Of a stretch of 64,000 bases of DNA, positions 33,522 to 43,000 are shown piece by piece (positions within the stretch are counted from its first letter, which is position 1; every line of letters begins with the position of its first letter). The DNA lies in assembly GCF_900105385.1 (NCBI RefSeq), contig NZ_LT629772.1, forward strand, positions 1,116,001 through 1,180,000. Direction: 5' to 3'. Both the position numbers and the translations under genes were made by a program. The notes under the pieces are model-generated. The model had not been told where the DNA came from. It made no database searches and was given only the letters and a program-made list of their open reading frames with translations. Source of the stretch: Microlunatus soli (GTDB taxonomy: Bacteria; Actinomycetota; Actinomycetes; Propionibacteriales; Propionibacteriaceae).

Positions 33522-35261
33522 TTGTCACAGCCACCCGGACCGCCTGCAGCACCACCACCGGGATGGCAGCGACCGCCGGGGCAACACGGACCACCGGGGC
33601 AACAGGGACCACCCGAACAGCGCGGACACGCGCCCGACCCACAGGCCGCCGGGTGGAACGGCCCGCCGCAGGGCGACCCGTCTCAGCCTCCGATGGGCTG
33701 GGGGCAGGTTCCGGGGCCGAACCCCGCGGCCGGCTCGAGCGGGCAATACGGCCCCGGGGCAGGAACCGGCGCACCGTACGGAACCCGACCCGATGGTCCG
33801 CCGGGGCAGCCCGGCGGACCTCCCGGTGGTCCGGGTTGGCAGGGTGGTCCGGGCTGGCAGGGCGGACCGGGTTGGCAGGGCGGACCGGGCTGGCAGGGCG
33901 GGCAGCCGCGACCACCACGCAAGTCCCGTGCCGGACTGATCGCGGCCCTGTCGATCGGGGCCGGGATCCTGGTGCTTGCGGTCGTGTTGATCATCGTGTT
34001 GGTGATCAAGCCGGGCACACGCCAATCCGCGACCGACACCGGCCAATCCGGCGGATCGGCGACGTCTGCGCCACCGACGCGGGAGATCGCCTGGACCATC
34101 CCCGAGGCCGGGTCGAAGGAGGAGGCGATGACGATCAACTCCTACCAGGCCGACGGCGTCTTCGTCCGGGCGACCTCTGCGGGCGTTATCGGCTACAACG
34201 ACTCCTCGGGTGAGGAGGAATGGCAGGTCGAGCCGACCGGCGGTTACGACCGGGTGTGCGCGTCGTCCGCGACGGCGACCGACGGCGTGATCGGCGTGAT
34301 CTTCGGAGCCGCCCGCGACGACTGTGGACAGGTCGCGGCGATCGACCTGGCGACCGGCGAGCAGCTGTGGGAGAGCAAGGCCGACCCGGACTTCGACCAG
34401 GCCAGCAGGGCCGCCGTTGCAGCCGCCGACGGCAAGATCTTCGCGCCGGACCCCGACGGCACCGGAATCAACGGCTACGACATCGACAAGAAGGAGCGGA
34501 TCTGGCATCGGCGGCTGGCCGACCACACCTGTTCCGTCGGTGACATCGCGGCCGACGAGAAGTCGGTGATCATGGTCCAGGAGTGCTTGCTGCAAGGCAC
34601 GAACGAGCTCATCTCACTCGACCCCAGCACCGGTAGGACGAACTACAAGAGCAATGTGAAGATCCTGTCCCCGGTGTCCCCCGCGATGATCGCCAGCGTC
34701 TCACCGACGGTGATCCACGTCGGAGAGTCCAGCGGTCAGGGCGAGTTGCAGGTCTTCGACAGTTCGGGGTCGGTCAGCCGGACGATCCCGGCTGCCGCCG
34801 GCGGCGAGGAGGATCTGGAGATCGCGGCCGAGATCCTGAACTCCGAGTCCAGCAAACAGCACCCGTTCCCGCTACAAGTGGTGGGTAACACTCTGATCGC
34901 CCTGGCCTGGCGCGACGATCCGCGGAATCAGCCGCCCGGACCGCCCAAGGTGGCCGGGGTGGATCTGACGACCGGTGAACGGGCCTGGACCACCGACCTG
35001 CCCGACGGCGACTGGCTGATCGCGCCGGACACCGCAGGGAAGACGCCGGGATTGGTCCGATTTCCTCCACACGAGGCCGCCCGGACCTACACCGTCGATC
35101 CGTCCAGCGGCGAGTTGAGCGGCGGCGACGCGCTGGCCAAACCCGACCCGGACTATCTGGCCGATCACGTCGGCTTCGTCTCGGCCTCGGAGTACCTCTT
35201 CCAGGTCCGCGCCAACGACGTGGCGTACGGGCCGGCAGTGGTCGCGTTTCGGCAGAGCTAG
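33522..35261 (+). CDS. Membrane-anchored PQQ-like beta-propeller protein with Pro/Gly-rich N-terminus
   Basis: A protein of 579 residues. Residues 1-130 are Pro, Gly and Gln rich, with PGWQGG repeated four times near 105-128 (about 18-bp DNA units). One membrane helix follows near 140-165 and then an extracellular PQQ-like beta-propeller of repeats such as GQVAAIDLATGEQLW and VAGVDLTTGERAWTTDL. No catalytic site was recognised; it may be a scaffold or envelope sensor. The TTG start is supported by GGAGA 6 nt upstream. Confidence 0.78.
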   Translation: MSQPPGPPAAPPPGWQRPPGQHGPPGQQGPPEQRGHAPDPQAAGWNGPPQGDPSQPPMGWGQVPGPNPAAGSSGQYGPGAGTGAPYGTRPDGPPGQPGGPPGGPGWQGGPGWQGGPGWQGGPGWQGGQPRPPRKSRAGLIAALSIGAGILVLAVVLIIVLVIKPGTRQSATDTGQSGGSATSAPPTREIAWTIPEAGSKEEAMTINSYQADGVFVRATSAGVIGYNDSSGEEEWQVEPTGGYDRVCASSATATDGVIGVIFGAARDDCGQVAAIDLATGEQLWESKADPDFDQASRAAVAAADGKIFAPDPDGTGINGYDIDKKERIWHRRLADHTCSVGDIAADEKSVIMVQECLLQGTNELISLDPSTGRTNYKSNVKILSPVSPAMIASVSPTVIHVGESSGQGELQVFDSSGSVSRTIPAAAGGEEDLEIAAEILNSESSKQHPFPLQVVGNTLIALAWRDDPRNQPPGPPKVAGVDLTTGERAWTTDLPDGDWLIAPDTAGKTPGLVRFPPHEAARTYTVDPSSGELSGGDALAKPDPDYLADHVGFVSASEYLFQVRANDVAYGPAVVAFRQS

Positions 35262-35334
35262 CTCGCGCGCACCAACACCGCACATGTCGCCTGGTGTCGA
35301 CGGATGACACCCGGCCGGCCACCGACCTGACGAC

Positions 35335-38300
35335 TCACTCCTGCCAGAAGATGGCGTCGACGACGCGACGGGCGCGGCGGGCAGCTCGTTGGTAGCTGGC
35401 CACCAGATGGGAGCCCTCACCGGACGACCGGCCCATCAGCTCGGCGACGGCCGACAACTCGCGGGCATCGGTCGGGAAGGTGTCCGAACCGCGGCCCCGG
35501 ACCAGCATGATCTGGTTGCGGATCTGGCTGGCCAGCAGCCAGGACTGCCGGAGCCACCGCGCCTGCTGCTCGCGGATCAGCCCGTGCCGGGTGGCGACCT
35601 CGAGTGCTTCGATGGTCCTGGTCGTGCGCAGTTCGGGGATCCGGTGCGCGTGCTGCAGTTGCAACAGTTGGACGGTCCATTCGACATCGGTCAACCCACC
35701 CGGACCGAGCTTGAGATGCTTGGACGGGTCGGTCCCACGCGGCATCCGTTCGGCCTCCATCCGCGCCTTCAGCCGGCGGATCTCGGTCAGTTGGGTCGCG
35801 TCGAGACCGTCGGCCGGCCATCGCAGCGGGTCGATGATCTTGATCAGCTCGGCACCGAGCTCGCGATCTCCGGCCAGTGGAGCGGCCCTGATCAGCGCCT
35901 GCCGCTCCCAGGTCGCCGACCAACGGTCGTAATAGGACCGGTAGGCATCGACCGATCGGACCAGCGGCCCGCCCTTGCCCTCGGGCCGCAGATCCGCGTC
36001 GATGATCAACGCAGGGTCGGCTCCCGGCAGCGACAGCAACCGGCGGAGCTCGGTGATCACCGCAGCGCCGATCTTGGTCCCCTCCCCCTCACCGGATCCG
36101 GAGATCACGAACATCGCGTCCGCGTCGGAGGCGTACCCCGCCTCCTGGCCTCCCCAGCGCCCCATGGCGATCACGCCGATCGTCGGCACCGGATCGGGGT
36201 CAGCGGTCGTCCCAGGATCGGTCTTCGACCCAGGACCGGTCCTCGACTCAGGACTCGCCGCAGCGCGAGCCACCGCGAGCGCGGTGTGCACGGTCGCCGA
36301 GGCCAGATCGCTCAACGCTTCACCGACCTCCAGGACGTCGTTCATCCCGAGCAGGTCTCCGGCGGCGATCCGGAACAGCTCGCGTCGCCGGATCGCCCGG
36401 ATCGCTTCGACCGCGGCGGTCGGGGTGCGCTGCCGTCCCGCAGCCGCCGACATCTCGGCGCGCAGGTGTTCGAACGATCGCGGGGTCATTTCATGATCAT
36501 CGGCCAGCATCTGGACCACCTGCGGCGCCCGCTGCAGCAGGCTGACCGCGTACCGACTGGACGCCAGGATCCGGGCGAACCGCTCGGCCATCGCGCCCTC
36601 GTCCCGCAACGCACGCAGATACCAGGGCGTCGTGCCCAACGCATCCGAGGTCTGTCGGAACGCCAGTAGTCCATGATCGGGATTGGGCCCGTCGGCGAAC
36701 CAGGTGAGCATCGCCGGCAACAGCTGCCGCTGGATCTCCGCACGCCGGCTGACCCCGTTGGACAGTGCCTCGATGTGCCGCAACGCCGCCCGCGGGTCGT
36801 CGTAGCCGAGCGCCTTCAAGCGATCTTCGGCCGCTTTGGCGGTCAGCCGCAGATCGGCCGACGGAATGCTTGCCACCGCGTCGAGCACCGGCGAGTAGAA
36901 CAACCGGCGGTGCAACTGCCGGACCCGATGAGCGGTTGACCGCCAGGTGTTCTGCAGACCCTTCACCGGATCGCTGTAGTGCAACGAACGACCCAGTGCA
37001 CGAAGATCATCTTCAGACGTCGGCAGGACATGGGTCCGCCGCAACCGCTGCAGCTGGATGCGATGTTCCAACGATCGCAGGAACTGGTACGCCAGACCGA
37101 AGCCCTTGCCGTCCTCGCGGCCGACATAGCCGTAGTCGATCAAGGCATGCAGCCCCTCCAGGGTCGAACGCGACCGCAGTCGTTCATCGGCCCGACCGTG
37201 CACCAACTGCAGCAACTGAACCGCGAACTCGACGTCTCGCAGACCGCCGGGACCGAGTTTCAACTCCCGATCGGCAACCCGTTGCGGGATGTGATCGATC
37301 ACCCGGGTCCGCATCGCGCGGGTGTCGGGGATGAAATGATCACGCTCGGCGACCTGCCAGACCATCGGCGTGATCATCTCGACGAACTCCGCACCCAGGT
37401 CAAGATCACCGGCCGCCGGTCGAGCCTTCAGCATCGCCTGGAACTCCCACGGCTTGGCCCACTTCTGGTAGTAGCCGCGGTGACTGGTCATGGTCCGGAC
37501 CAGCGGCCCGGCCTTGCCCTCCGGGCGCAGCGCACTGTCCACCTCCCAGATCGTCCCGGCCGCCGTGTGCGCCGAACAGATCCGGGTCAGCTCGGCGGCG
37601 AGCTGGGTGGCGATCGTGATCGCCTCGTCGACCCCGACCTGATCGGCCCCGGCCCGATCATCCCCGCCGGTCCGATCATCGTCACCGGCCTGATCATCGT
37701 CACCGGCCTGAACGCCGACCGGCTCGGCGACGAACAACACGTCGACATCGCTGACATAGTTGAGTTCCTGGGCGCCGCACTTGCCGAGTCCGATCACCGC
37801 GAGCCGGCAGCGGGCGGCTCGATCCGGTCCGATCGAACGGCGGGCGACGGCCAACGCCGCGTCCAGGGTCGCGTCGGCCAGGTCGGACAGCTCAGCGGCC
37901 ACTTCCGGCATCATCTCGATCGGCTCCGGCGCGGCCAGATCCCGGGCGGCGATCCGCAGCAGCGCGCCACGGTAGGCGATCCGCAGCGGATCACCGGGCT
38001 GCCCCGGCGGCTCATCCGCGACCGGATGGGCGGCATCGGGATCGGCGCCGATCGTCCTCAGCAGTTCAGCCCGCAGGTCCGCGGCGGACTTCCGGGTGAC
38101 GTCGGTCAGGTGTTCGAGGTGTTCGGGGTTGGCCAGCAGATGTTGCTGCAACGCCGAACTGCCACCCAGCACCAGGATCAGGTGCCGCGCCAGGTCGGGT
38201 TCGGCCACCAGCCGGGTCAGCAGCCCCGGTACCTCCTCGGCCAACCGGTCCAGTCCGAGCAGAGCGTGATCGGGATCGGCCGAGGCGGTGATCAGATCCA

Positions 38301-38409
38301 GCAGCGACTCGCAGTCACTGGTCCAGTCGGCCAACCGCGACAGCGCCGCAGCGGAGTCGGCGAACCCGCGACGGGCCAGCGCGCCCTGAGTGATCTGAAG
38401 CGTCTGCAC
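35335..38409 (-). CDS. glnE: Bifunctional glutamine synthetase adenylyltransferase/deadenylase
   Basis: A protein of 1024 residues with two nucleotidyltransferase domains. The first contains GLGKCGAQELNYVSDVDVLF and the second MGRWGGQEAGYASDADAMF; each has the DxD metal pair. It adds or removes AMP on the glnA tyrosine (Y402 of the enzyme at 12554) in response to nitrogen status. Two low-complexity in-frame insertions are odd. One is Asp/Gly-rich near 37636-37707, within the first domain; the other is near 36211-36250, just before the second. Both come from 18-bp tandem units. The GTG start lacks a clear ribosome site. Confidence 0.94.
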   Translation of the reverse strand: MQTLQITQGALARRGFADSAAALSRLADWTSDCESLLDLITASADPDHALLGLDRLAEEVPGLLTRLVAEPDLARHLILVLGGSSALQQHLLANPEHLEHLTDVTRKSAADLRAELLRTIGADPDAAHPVADEPPGQPGDPLRIAYRGALLRIAARDLAAPEPIEMMPEVAAELSDLADATLDAALAVARRSIGPDRAARCRLAVIGLGKCGAQELNYVSDVDVLFVAEPVGVQAGDDDQAGDDDRTGGDDRAGADQVGVDEAITIATQLAAELTRICSAHTAAGTIWEVDSALRPEGKAGPLVRTMTSHRGYYQKWAKPWEFQAMLKARPAAGDLDLGAEFVEMITPMVWQVAERDHFIPDTRAMRTRVIDHIPQRVADRELKLGPGGLRDVEFAVQLLQLVHGRADERLRSRSTLEGLHALIDYGYVGREDGKGFGLAYQFLRSLEHRIQLQRLRRTHVLPTSEDDLRALGRSLHYSDPVKGLQNTWRSTAHRVRQLHRRLFYSPVLDAVASIPSADLRLTAKAAEDRLKALGYDDPRAALRHIEALSNGVSRRAEIQRQLLPAMLTWFADGPNPDHGLLAFRQTSDALGTTPWYLRALRDEGAMAERFARILASSRYAVSLLQRAPQVVQMLADDHEMTPRSFEHLRAEMSAAAGRQRTPTAAVEAIRAIRRRELFRIAAGDLLGMNDVLEVGEALSDLASATVHTALAVARAAASPESRTGPGSKTDPGTTADPDPVPTIGVIAMGRWGGQEAGYASDADAMFVISGSGEGEGTKIGAAVITELRRLLSLPGADPALIIDADLRPEGKGGPLVRSVDAYRSYYDRWSATWERQALIRAAPLAGDRELGAELIKIIDPLRWPADGLDATQLTEIRRLKARMEAERMPRGTDPSKHLKLGPGGLTDVEWTVQLLQLQHAHRIPELRTTRTIEALEVATRHGLIREQQARWLRQSWLLASQIRNQIMLVRGRGSDTFPTDARELSAVAELMGRSSGEGSHLVASYQRAARRARRVVDAIFWQE
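36211..36250. repeat. In-frame 18-bp repeat in glnE, second copy region
   Basis: CCCAGGATCGGTCTTCGA and CCCAGGACCGGTCCTCGA follow each other, with the start of a third unit. They encode a Pro/Gly/Ser/Lys linker before the adenylyltransferase domain. Confidence 0.7.
37636..37707. repeat. In-frame 18-bp repeat in glnE, first domain
   Basis: Four 18-base units, the last two being CCGATCATCGTCACCGGC and CTGATCATCGTCACCGGC, encode the reiterated acidic stretch QAGDDD/RTGGDD in GlnE. It lies directly after the DxD motif of the deadenylase domain. Confidence 0.8.
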
Positions 38410-38471
38410 ATCCGTGATCGTACGGCGCTGCCGTCGGCAGCCGGCAGCTGGCAGCGTAATCTGCAGCCACC

Positions 38472-39812
38472 ATGTCCCTGCTGCTCGACATCACCCCGCT
38501 GCGCCGGAGTCCGGAGTTCCGCAGGCTGTGGTGGGGACTCGGTATCTCCAATCTCGGTGCCCAGCTGACCCAGGTCGCGGTCGGCCTTCAGGTCTACGCC
38601 CTCACCGGTTCCAGCCTCGCCGTCGGCGTGCTCGGCATCTGTGCGTTGGTGCCGTTGGTCGCGCTCGGTCTGTACGGCGGTGCGCTGACCGATCTGTACG
38701 ACCGCCGCAAGGTCGCGTTGATCGCTTCCTCCGGCCTGTGGCTGATCTCCCTCGCCCTCGCCGTCCAGGCCTGGTCGGGGGCCAGCTCGGTCTATCTCCT
38801 CTACGGCCTGGTCGCTGCTCAGTCGGCCGGCTTCGCGATCAACAATCCGGCCCGCTCGGCGATCATCCCGCGACTGGTCGGACCCGAACTGCTGCCGGCG
38901 GCCAACGTGCTGCAGACCACCGCCTGGAACGTCGCGCTCACCGTCGGGCCGCTGCTCGGTGCCTTCCTTTCGGCCTGGAACTTCGGCGCCGCCTACACCC
39001 TCGACGTGGTTCTGTTCACCGCCGCGCTGTGGGCACTGTGGCGGCTGCCGGACCTGCCGCCGTTGCCGGATCCGGAGACCGGCGAGAACAGCGCGGAGGA
39101 CGCACCAGCCGGCGCGGATCCGAACGCAGCCGGCAGGCCCCGTCGGCGGCCGCTCGGCTTCGCCTCGGTGCTGGAGGGATTGCGCTATCTGGCGACCAGG
39201 CCGAACGTCCGGACCAGCTTCCTGGTCGATCTGATCGCGATGATCACCGCGATGCCCCGGGTGCTCTATCCGGCCGTCGGTGTGCTCTTCCTCGGTGGCG
39301 GCGCCAACACCACCGGGATGCTGAACGCCGCCTTCGCGATCGGGGCCGTCCTGGCCGGGCTGCTGTCCGGCCGGCTGGTCCAGGTCCGGATGCAGGGTCG
39401 GGTGATCATCGGCGCGATCATCAGCTACGGCCTGGCGGTCGCGTCATTCGGACTGGTGCTGACCGCGGTCGGCGGCACCACACCCGAACACACCTTGATC
39501 ATTCCGCTGATCGGTGCCGCCGTCTGCCTGGCGGTCTGCGGTGGCGCGGACTCGATCAGTTCGGTGTTCCGCAACACCCTGTTGCAGTCGGCGACGCCGG
39601 ACCGGATGCGCGGCCGGTTGCAGGGCGTGTTCATCGTGGTCGTCGCCGGTGGCCCGCGGCTGGGCGACCTGGTGCTCGGCAGCTGGGCCGATTGGTGGGG
39701 CGAGAACTGGGCGGCGGTCGTCGGCGGCTTCAGCTGCGTTGCCCTGATCTGCCTGGCCGCCCTGTGGCAGCGTCGATTCCTGGCCTACGACGCCCGCGAC
39801 CCGCAGCCCTGA
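38472..39812 (+). CDS. MFS exporter (EntS-like)
   Basis: A protein of 446 residues with about twelve membrane segments and a hydrophilic central loop near residue 205. It has the MFS signature GALTDLYDRRKVAL and the segment NNPARSAIIPRLV seen in the enterobactin-exporter-type (MFS_3) branch. The family exports siderophores, drugs or other small molecules. No biosynthetic genes are adjacent, so the substrate is open. It is divergent from glnE with 62 bp between. Confidence 0.88.
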   Translation: MSLLLDITPLRRSPEFRRLWWGLGISNLGAQLTQVAVGLQVYALTGSSLAVGVLGICALVPLVALGLYGGALTDLYDRRKVALIASSGLWLISLALAVQAWSGASSVYLLYGLVAAQSAGFAINNPARSAIIPRLVGPELLPAANVLQTTAWNVALTVGPLLGAFLSAWNFGAAYTLDVVLFTAALWALWRLPDLPPLPDPETGENSAEDAPAGADPNAAGRPRRRPLGFASVLEGLRYLATRPNVRTSFLVDLIAMITAMPRVLYPAVGVLFLGGGANTTGMLNAAFAIGAVLAGLLSGRLVQVRMQGRVIIGAIISYGLAVASFGLVLTAVGGTTPEHTLIIPLIGAAVCLAVCGGADSISSVFRNTLLQSATPDRMRGRLQGVFIVVVAGGPRLGDLVLGSWADWWGENWAAVVGGFSCVALICLAALWQRRFLAYDARDPQP

Positions 39813-39851
39813 CATCGGACGATGCGGCTGCCCGGAACGGCGACGGTGCGG

Positions 39852-40682
39852 CTACTGCGAAGCGGCGCGACGTGGAGCCGAGGCGGTCATCGTGATCACC
39901 TTCGGCGCCGCCCGCCGCGGCAGCCCGGTGGCGGCCGGTCGCGGCAGCACCTCCCGGACCAGGCCGGGCAGGGCGTACTCGACGGCATCGAAGCCGGTCC
40001 GCCGGATCAGGCTCAGAGCCAGGATCGGGTCGGCCGTCGGGTGCAGGTGGGTGATCACGCAATGATCGACATCGGCCTCCAGTGCCAGGTCACCGATCTG
40101 CCGGGCATCGGAGTGGTCCCGTGCTTGCGACGCGGGGATGGCGTCGGGATAGGTCGCCTCGACGACCAACAGTCCGGCCTCGTGGGCGAGCCGCACCCGG
40201 GCGGCGTCGTCGGCCGATTCGCCGGCGTAGACGAACACCGCGCCGGCCGGGTCGGTGATCCGGAACCCGAAGCGGCTCCGGTCGGCGGACAGCGCCACCG
40301 CCTCGACCGCGAACGGGCCGAAGTTGATCTTGGAACCGGGCGGCCGGATCTGGTCGACGGCATCGGACGGGACGGCCGGATCCAGCGCGAGCAGGGCATC
40401 CAAGGAATTCTCCGGTGCGACCACCGGAAGCGCGGACGGCGCGTCGTCGCCGAGCACGCGGGCCCGCAGCAGCGCGCCCAGGTCGGCGCAGTGGTCCGGA
40501 CGACCCTGGCTGATCAGGACGGCGTCGATGTCGGTAGCGTTGCAGTGCCGCAGCAGCTCGACCAGCACTCCGTGACCAGGGTCGATCAGCAACCGGATGT
40601 CGTCGTGGGTCAGTAGATAGCCCGAGCAAGCTTGTCCGGCCCGCGGCCACAGCCCCGATCCACCCAAGACCGTCAGTTCCAC
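39852..40682 (-). CDS. Metallo-beta-lactamase-fold protein with altered metal motif
   Basis: A protein of 276 residues related to the RNase Z-like/PhnP-like beta-lactamase fold (ELTVLGGSGLWPRAGQACSGYLL, then LLIDPGHGVL). The normal THxHxDH signature is SQGRPDH here, so two metal-binding His are replaced while Asp-His remain. ITHLHPTADP near the C-terminus supplies another His. Enzyme activity may be lost or changed. GGAGG lies 7 nt before the GTG at 40682 but only 1 nt from an ATG at 40688, so the GTG is favoured. Confidence 0.78.
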   Translation of the reverse strand: MELTVLGGSGLWPRAGQACSGYLLTHDDIRLLIDPGHGVLVELLRHCNATDIDAVLISQGRPDHCADLGALLRARVLGDDAPSALPVVAPENSLDALLALDPAVPSDAVDQIRPPGSKINFGPFAVEAVALSADRSRFGFRITDPAGAVFVYAGESADDAARVRLAHEAGLLVVEATYPDAIPASQARDHSDARQIGDLALEADVDHCVITHLHPTADPILALSLIRRTGFDAVEYALPGLVREVLPRPAATGLPRRAAPKVITMTASAPRRAASQ

Positions 40683-40868
40683 TGACATTCCTCCACCCCG
40701 AAGCCCTTGCGGGCCGAAGCCCCTGGCGGAAACGGGTTCACCCTGCGAAATCCACCTCGCACGCAAATCCGTCTGCCGAGCGAAATCCATCCGGACAGAA
40801 AGCCCGATGGAGGCACCTTAGTGCCCCAGGAGGGCGCCGGCTGAACCGGAACCTGTGAACTTCTTGCC

Positions 40869-41462
40869 GTGTCGCTGATACTGCGGCGGTCGGCCGTGGC
40901 CGACCCGGCTAATCTGCTCACCGTGGCAGCAGGTTCGAGCGCACGCGGCTCTGGGTTGAACGCGCGGGATGCGGCGGCGTTGACGGAGTTCGCCGCTGCC
41001 GCGGCGGAGCAGCCGGCGTTCCGGGATCCGGCGGTCGCGCTGCAGGCGGAGCTGGCAGGCTCGGCAGGGCGACTGACCGACCCGCTGCGGATGCAGATCG
41101 TGCGGTTGGTGGATGCCGTCGACGTCGCCAACCAAGCCGCCGCGGAGAGTGACCAGTTCGTCGTACCGCGTCGGCCGATGGCGATCGCCTGTCGTTCGCT
41201 GTGCGGTTGGCTCGCCGAACGGCATCCCGGCCGTTCGGTCGAGGTGCGGGTGCCGCCGCATGCGGCGGTCCAGTGCGGGGTCGGCCCGGAAGGTCCGACC
41301 CACACCCGCGGCACGCCGCCCAACGTGGTGGAGACCGACCCACTCACCTTCCTGCGGCTCGGCACCGGTCGGATCAGCTGGGCTCAGGCGACGGCCGCCG
41401 GCAAGGTGGCAGCCAGCGGACAACGCGCCGATCTGACGATGGTGCTGCCGATCATCGGCTGA
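40869..41462 (+). CDS. Sterol-carrier-protein-like (SCP) protein
   Basis: A protein of up to 197 residues whose C-terminal 95 residues ([25 protein letters not shown], then [24 protein letters not shown]; landmarks) match the bacterial SCP2-like fold, which binds lipids or forms the C-terminal half of MDMPI-type enzymes. An N-terminal helical region of about 90 residues precedes it. The start is uncertain: GTG at 40869 or GTG at 40923, neither with a strong ribosome site. It converges on glnA2 with 32 bp between. Confidence 0.75.
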   Translation: MSLILRRSAVADPANLLTVAAGSSARGSGLNARDAAALTEFAAAAAEQPAFRDPAVALQAELAGSAGRLTDPLRMQIVRLVDAVDVANQAAAESDQFVVPRRPMAIACRSLCGWLAERHPGRSVEVRVPPHAAVQCGVGPEGPTHTRGTPPNVVETDPLTFLRLGTGRISWAQATAAGKVAASGQRADLTMVLPIIG

Positions 41463-41494
41463 CCGACCTGCGGCGGGACCCGGCCGGCCGAGGC

Positions 41495-42826
41495 TCAGAG
41501 CACCGGCAGCAACTGCTCCAACTCGTACGGGGTGACCTGGCGTTGATGATCCAGCGCCTCGGCCTTCTTGTTGCGCAGGAAGAAGTCGAAGACGTGGTCG
41601 CCGAGTGTTTCGGCCACCAGTTCGGAATCCTCCATCACCCGGATCGCCTCGTCCAGATTCTGCGGCAGCGGCTTGATGCCGAGTGCCCGGCGTTCCCGTT
41701 CGGTCAGCGACCAGACGTCGTCCTCGGCGCCCGGCGGCAGCTCGTACTCGCCGTTGATCCCGGCCAGGCCCGCCGACAACATCAACGCAAACGTCAGGTA
41801 CGGGTTGCAGCCGGAGTCCAGCGAGCGCAGCTCGACCCGGGTCGAGTTCGGCTTGTTGGCCGTCGGCACCCTGATCAGGGCCGAGCGGTTGTTGCGGCCC
41901 CAGCAGATGTAGGTCGGCGCCTCCCCACCACTGGCCAGCCGCCGGTAGGAATTCACCCACTGATTGGTCACCGCGGCGATCTCGGCGGCATGGGCGAGCA
42001 GACCGGCGATGAAGTGCTCGGCCACCTTGGACAGGTGGTTCTCCGCGGTCGCGTCGTAGAAGGCGTTGTTGTCGCCTTCGAACAGTGACACGTGGGTGTG
42101 CATCGCCGAACCGGCGTACTCGGTGAACGGCTTGGGCATGAAGGTGGCGTGCAGGCCCTGGCTCAGCGCGACCTCCTTGACCACCACCCGGAAGGTCATC
42201 AGGTTGTCGGCCATGCTGAGCGCGTCGGCGTACCGCAGGTCGATCTCCTGTTGACCGGGCGCCGCCTCGTGATGGGAGAACTCGACCGAGATCCCCATCT
42301 GTTCCAGCATCGTGATCGCTTCCCGGCGGAAGTCGCTGCCGATGCTCTGCGGGGTGTGATCGAAGTAGCCACTGCTGTCCACCGGTGTCGGCCGCTGCCC
42401 GGGCACCATCGGATCCTTCAGCAGGAAGAACTCGACCTCGGGATGGGTGTAGAAGGTGAAACCGAGGTCGCCGGCCTTGTTCATCGCCCGCTTCAGCACA
42501 TAGCGCGGATCGGCGTAGGCCGGCGAGCCGTCCGGCATCTTGATGTCGCAGAACATCCGGGCCGTTGCGGGGCTCTGATTTCGCCACGGCAACACCTGGA
42601 ACGTGGACGGATCGGGCCGGGCGACCATGTCGGCCTCATAGACCCGGGCAAAGCCCTCGATCGCCGAACCGTCGAAGCCGATGCCTTCCTCGAAGGCGCC
42701 TTCGAGCTCGGCGGGGGCGATCGCCACCGACTTGAGAAACCCCAGTACGTCTGCAAACCACAGCCGGACGAAACGAACGTCCCGTTCCTCCACTGCGCGC
42801 AGCACGAACTCCGTCTGCTTGTCCAT
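41495..42826 (-). CDS. glnA2: Glutamine synthetase-like protein, GlnA2 type
   Basis: A protein of 443 residues with GSI motifs FDGSAIEGFARVYEADM, HPEVEFFLLKD, SAMHTHVSLFEGDN and NRSALIRVPTAN. The adenylylation loop of the enzyme at 12554 is replaced by ELPPGAEDDVWSLTERERR and lacks the target tyrosine, so it should not be controlled by GlnE. This is the actinobacterial GlnA2 pattern; some GS-like paralogues act on other amines. No convincing GlnR box was found upstream. Confidence 0.9.
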   Translation of the reverse strand: MDKQTEFVLRAVEERDVRFVRLWFADVLGFLKSVAIAPAELEGAFEEGIGFDGSAIEGFARVYEADMVARPDPSTFQVLPWRNQSPATARMFCDIKMPDGSPAYADPRYVLKRAMNKAGDLGFTFYTHPEVEFFLLKDPMVPGQRPTPVDSSGYFDHTPQSIGSDFRREAITMLEQMGISVEFSHHEAAPGQQEIDLRYADALSMADNLMTFRVVVKEVALSQGLHATFMPKPFTEYAGSAMHTHVSLFEGDNNAFYDATAENHLSKVAEHFIAGLLAHAAEIAAVTNQWVNSYRRLASGGEAPTYICWGRNNRSALIRVPTANKPNSTRVELRSLDSGCNPYLTFALMLSAGLAGINGEYELPPGAEDDVWSLTERERRALGIKPLPQNLDEAIRVMEDSELVAETLGDHVFDFFLRNKKAEALDHQRQVTPYELEQLLPVL

Positions 42827-43000
42827 GAGGGTGAGTCTGCCTGCTCCTCGTAACGAACCGATGACAGGGGTGCCCCAATCGTTCGGGTCGTGTCGCCGTC
42901 GAAGCGGTCCGGACGTTGAGCAAGCCCTTCAACCGAACCGTGACTGCCGTCGGCGGCTGAGATTTCGCGGACGACAGCAACACTCGGCCGTCGCCGTCAG

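Noticed and set aside
35293-35311. Terminator between the PQQ-propeller gene and glnE
   Set aside because: GGTGTC/GACACC is a 6-bp stem within range of chance for this composition.
38472-39812. Part of a siderophore or antibiotic gene cluster
   Set aside because: The MFS exporter has EntS-like features, but no biosynthetic or binding-protein genes lie nearby.
42827-43000. GlnR box upstream of glnA2
   Set aside because: GTAAC and GTCAC-like words occur but not with matching GaAAc partners at 6-base spacing.
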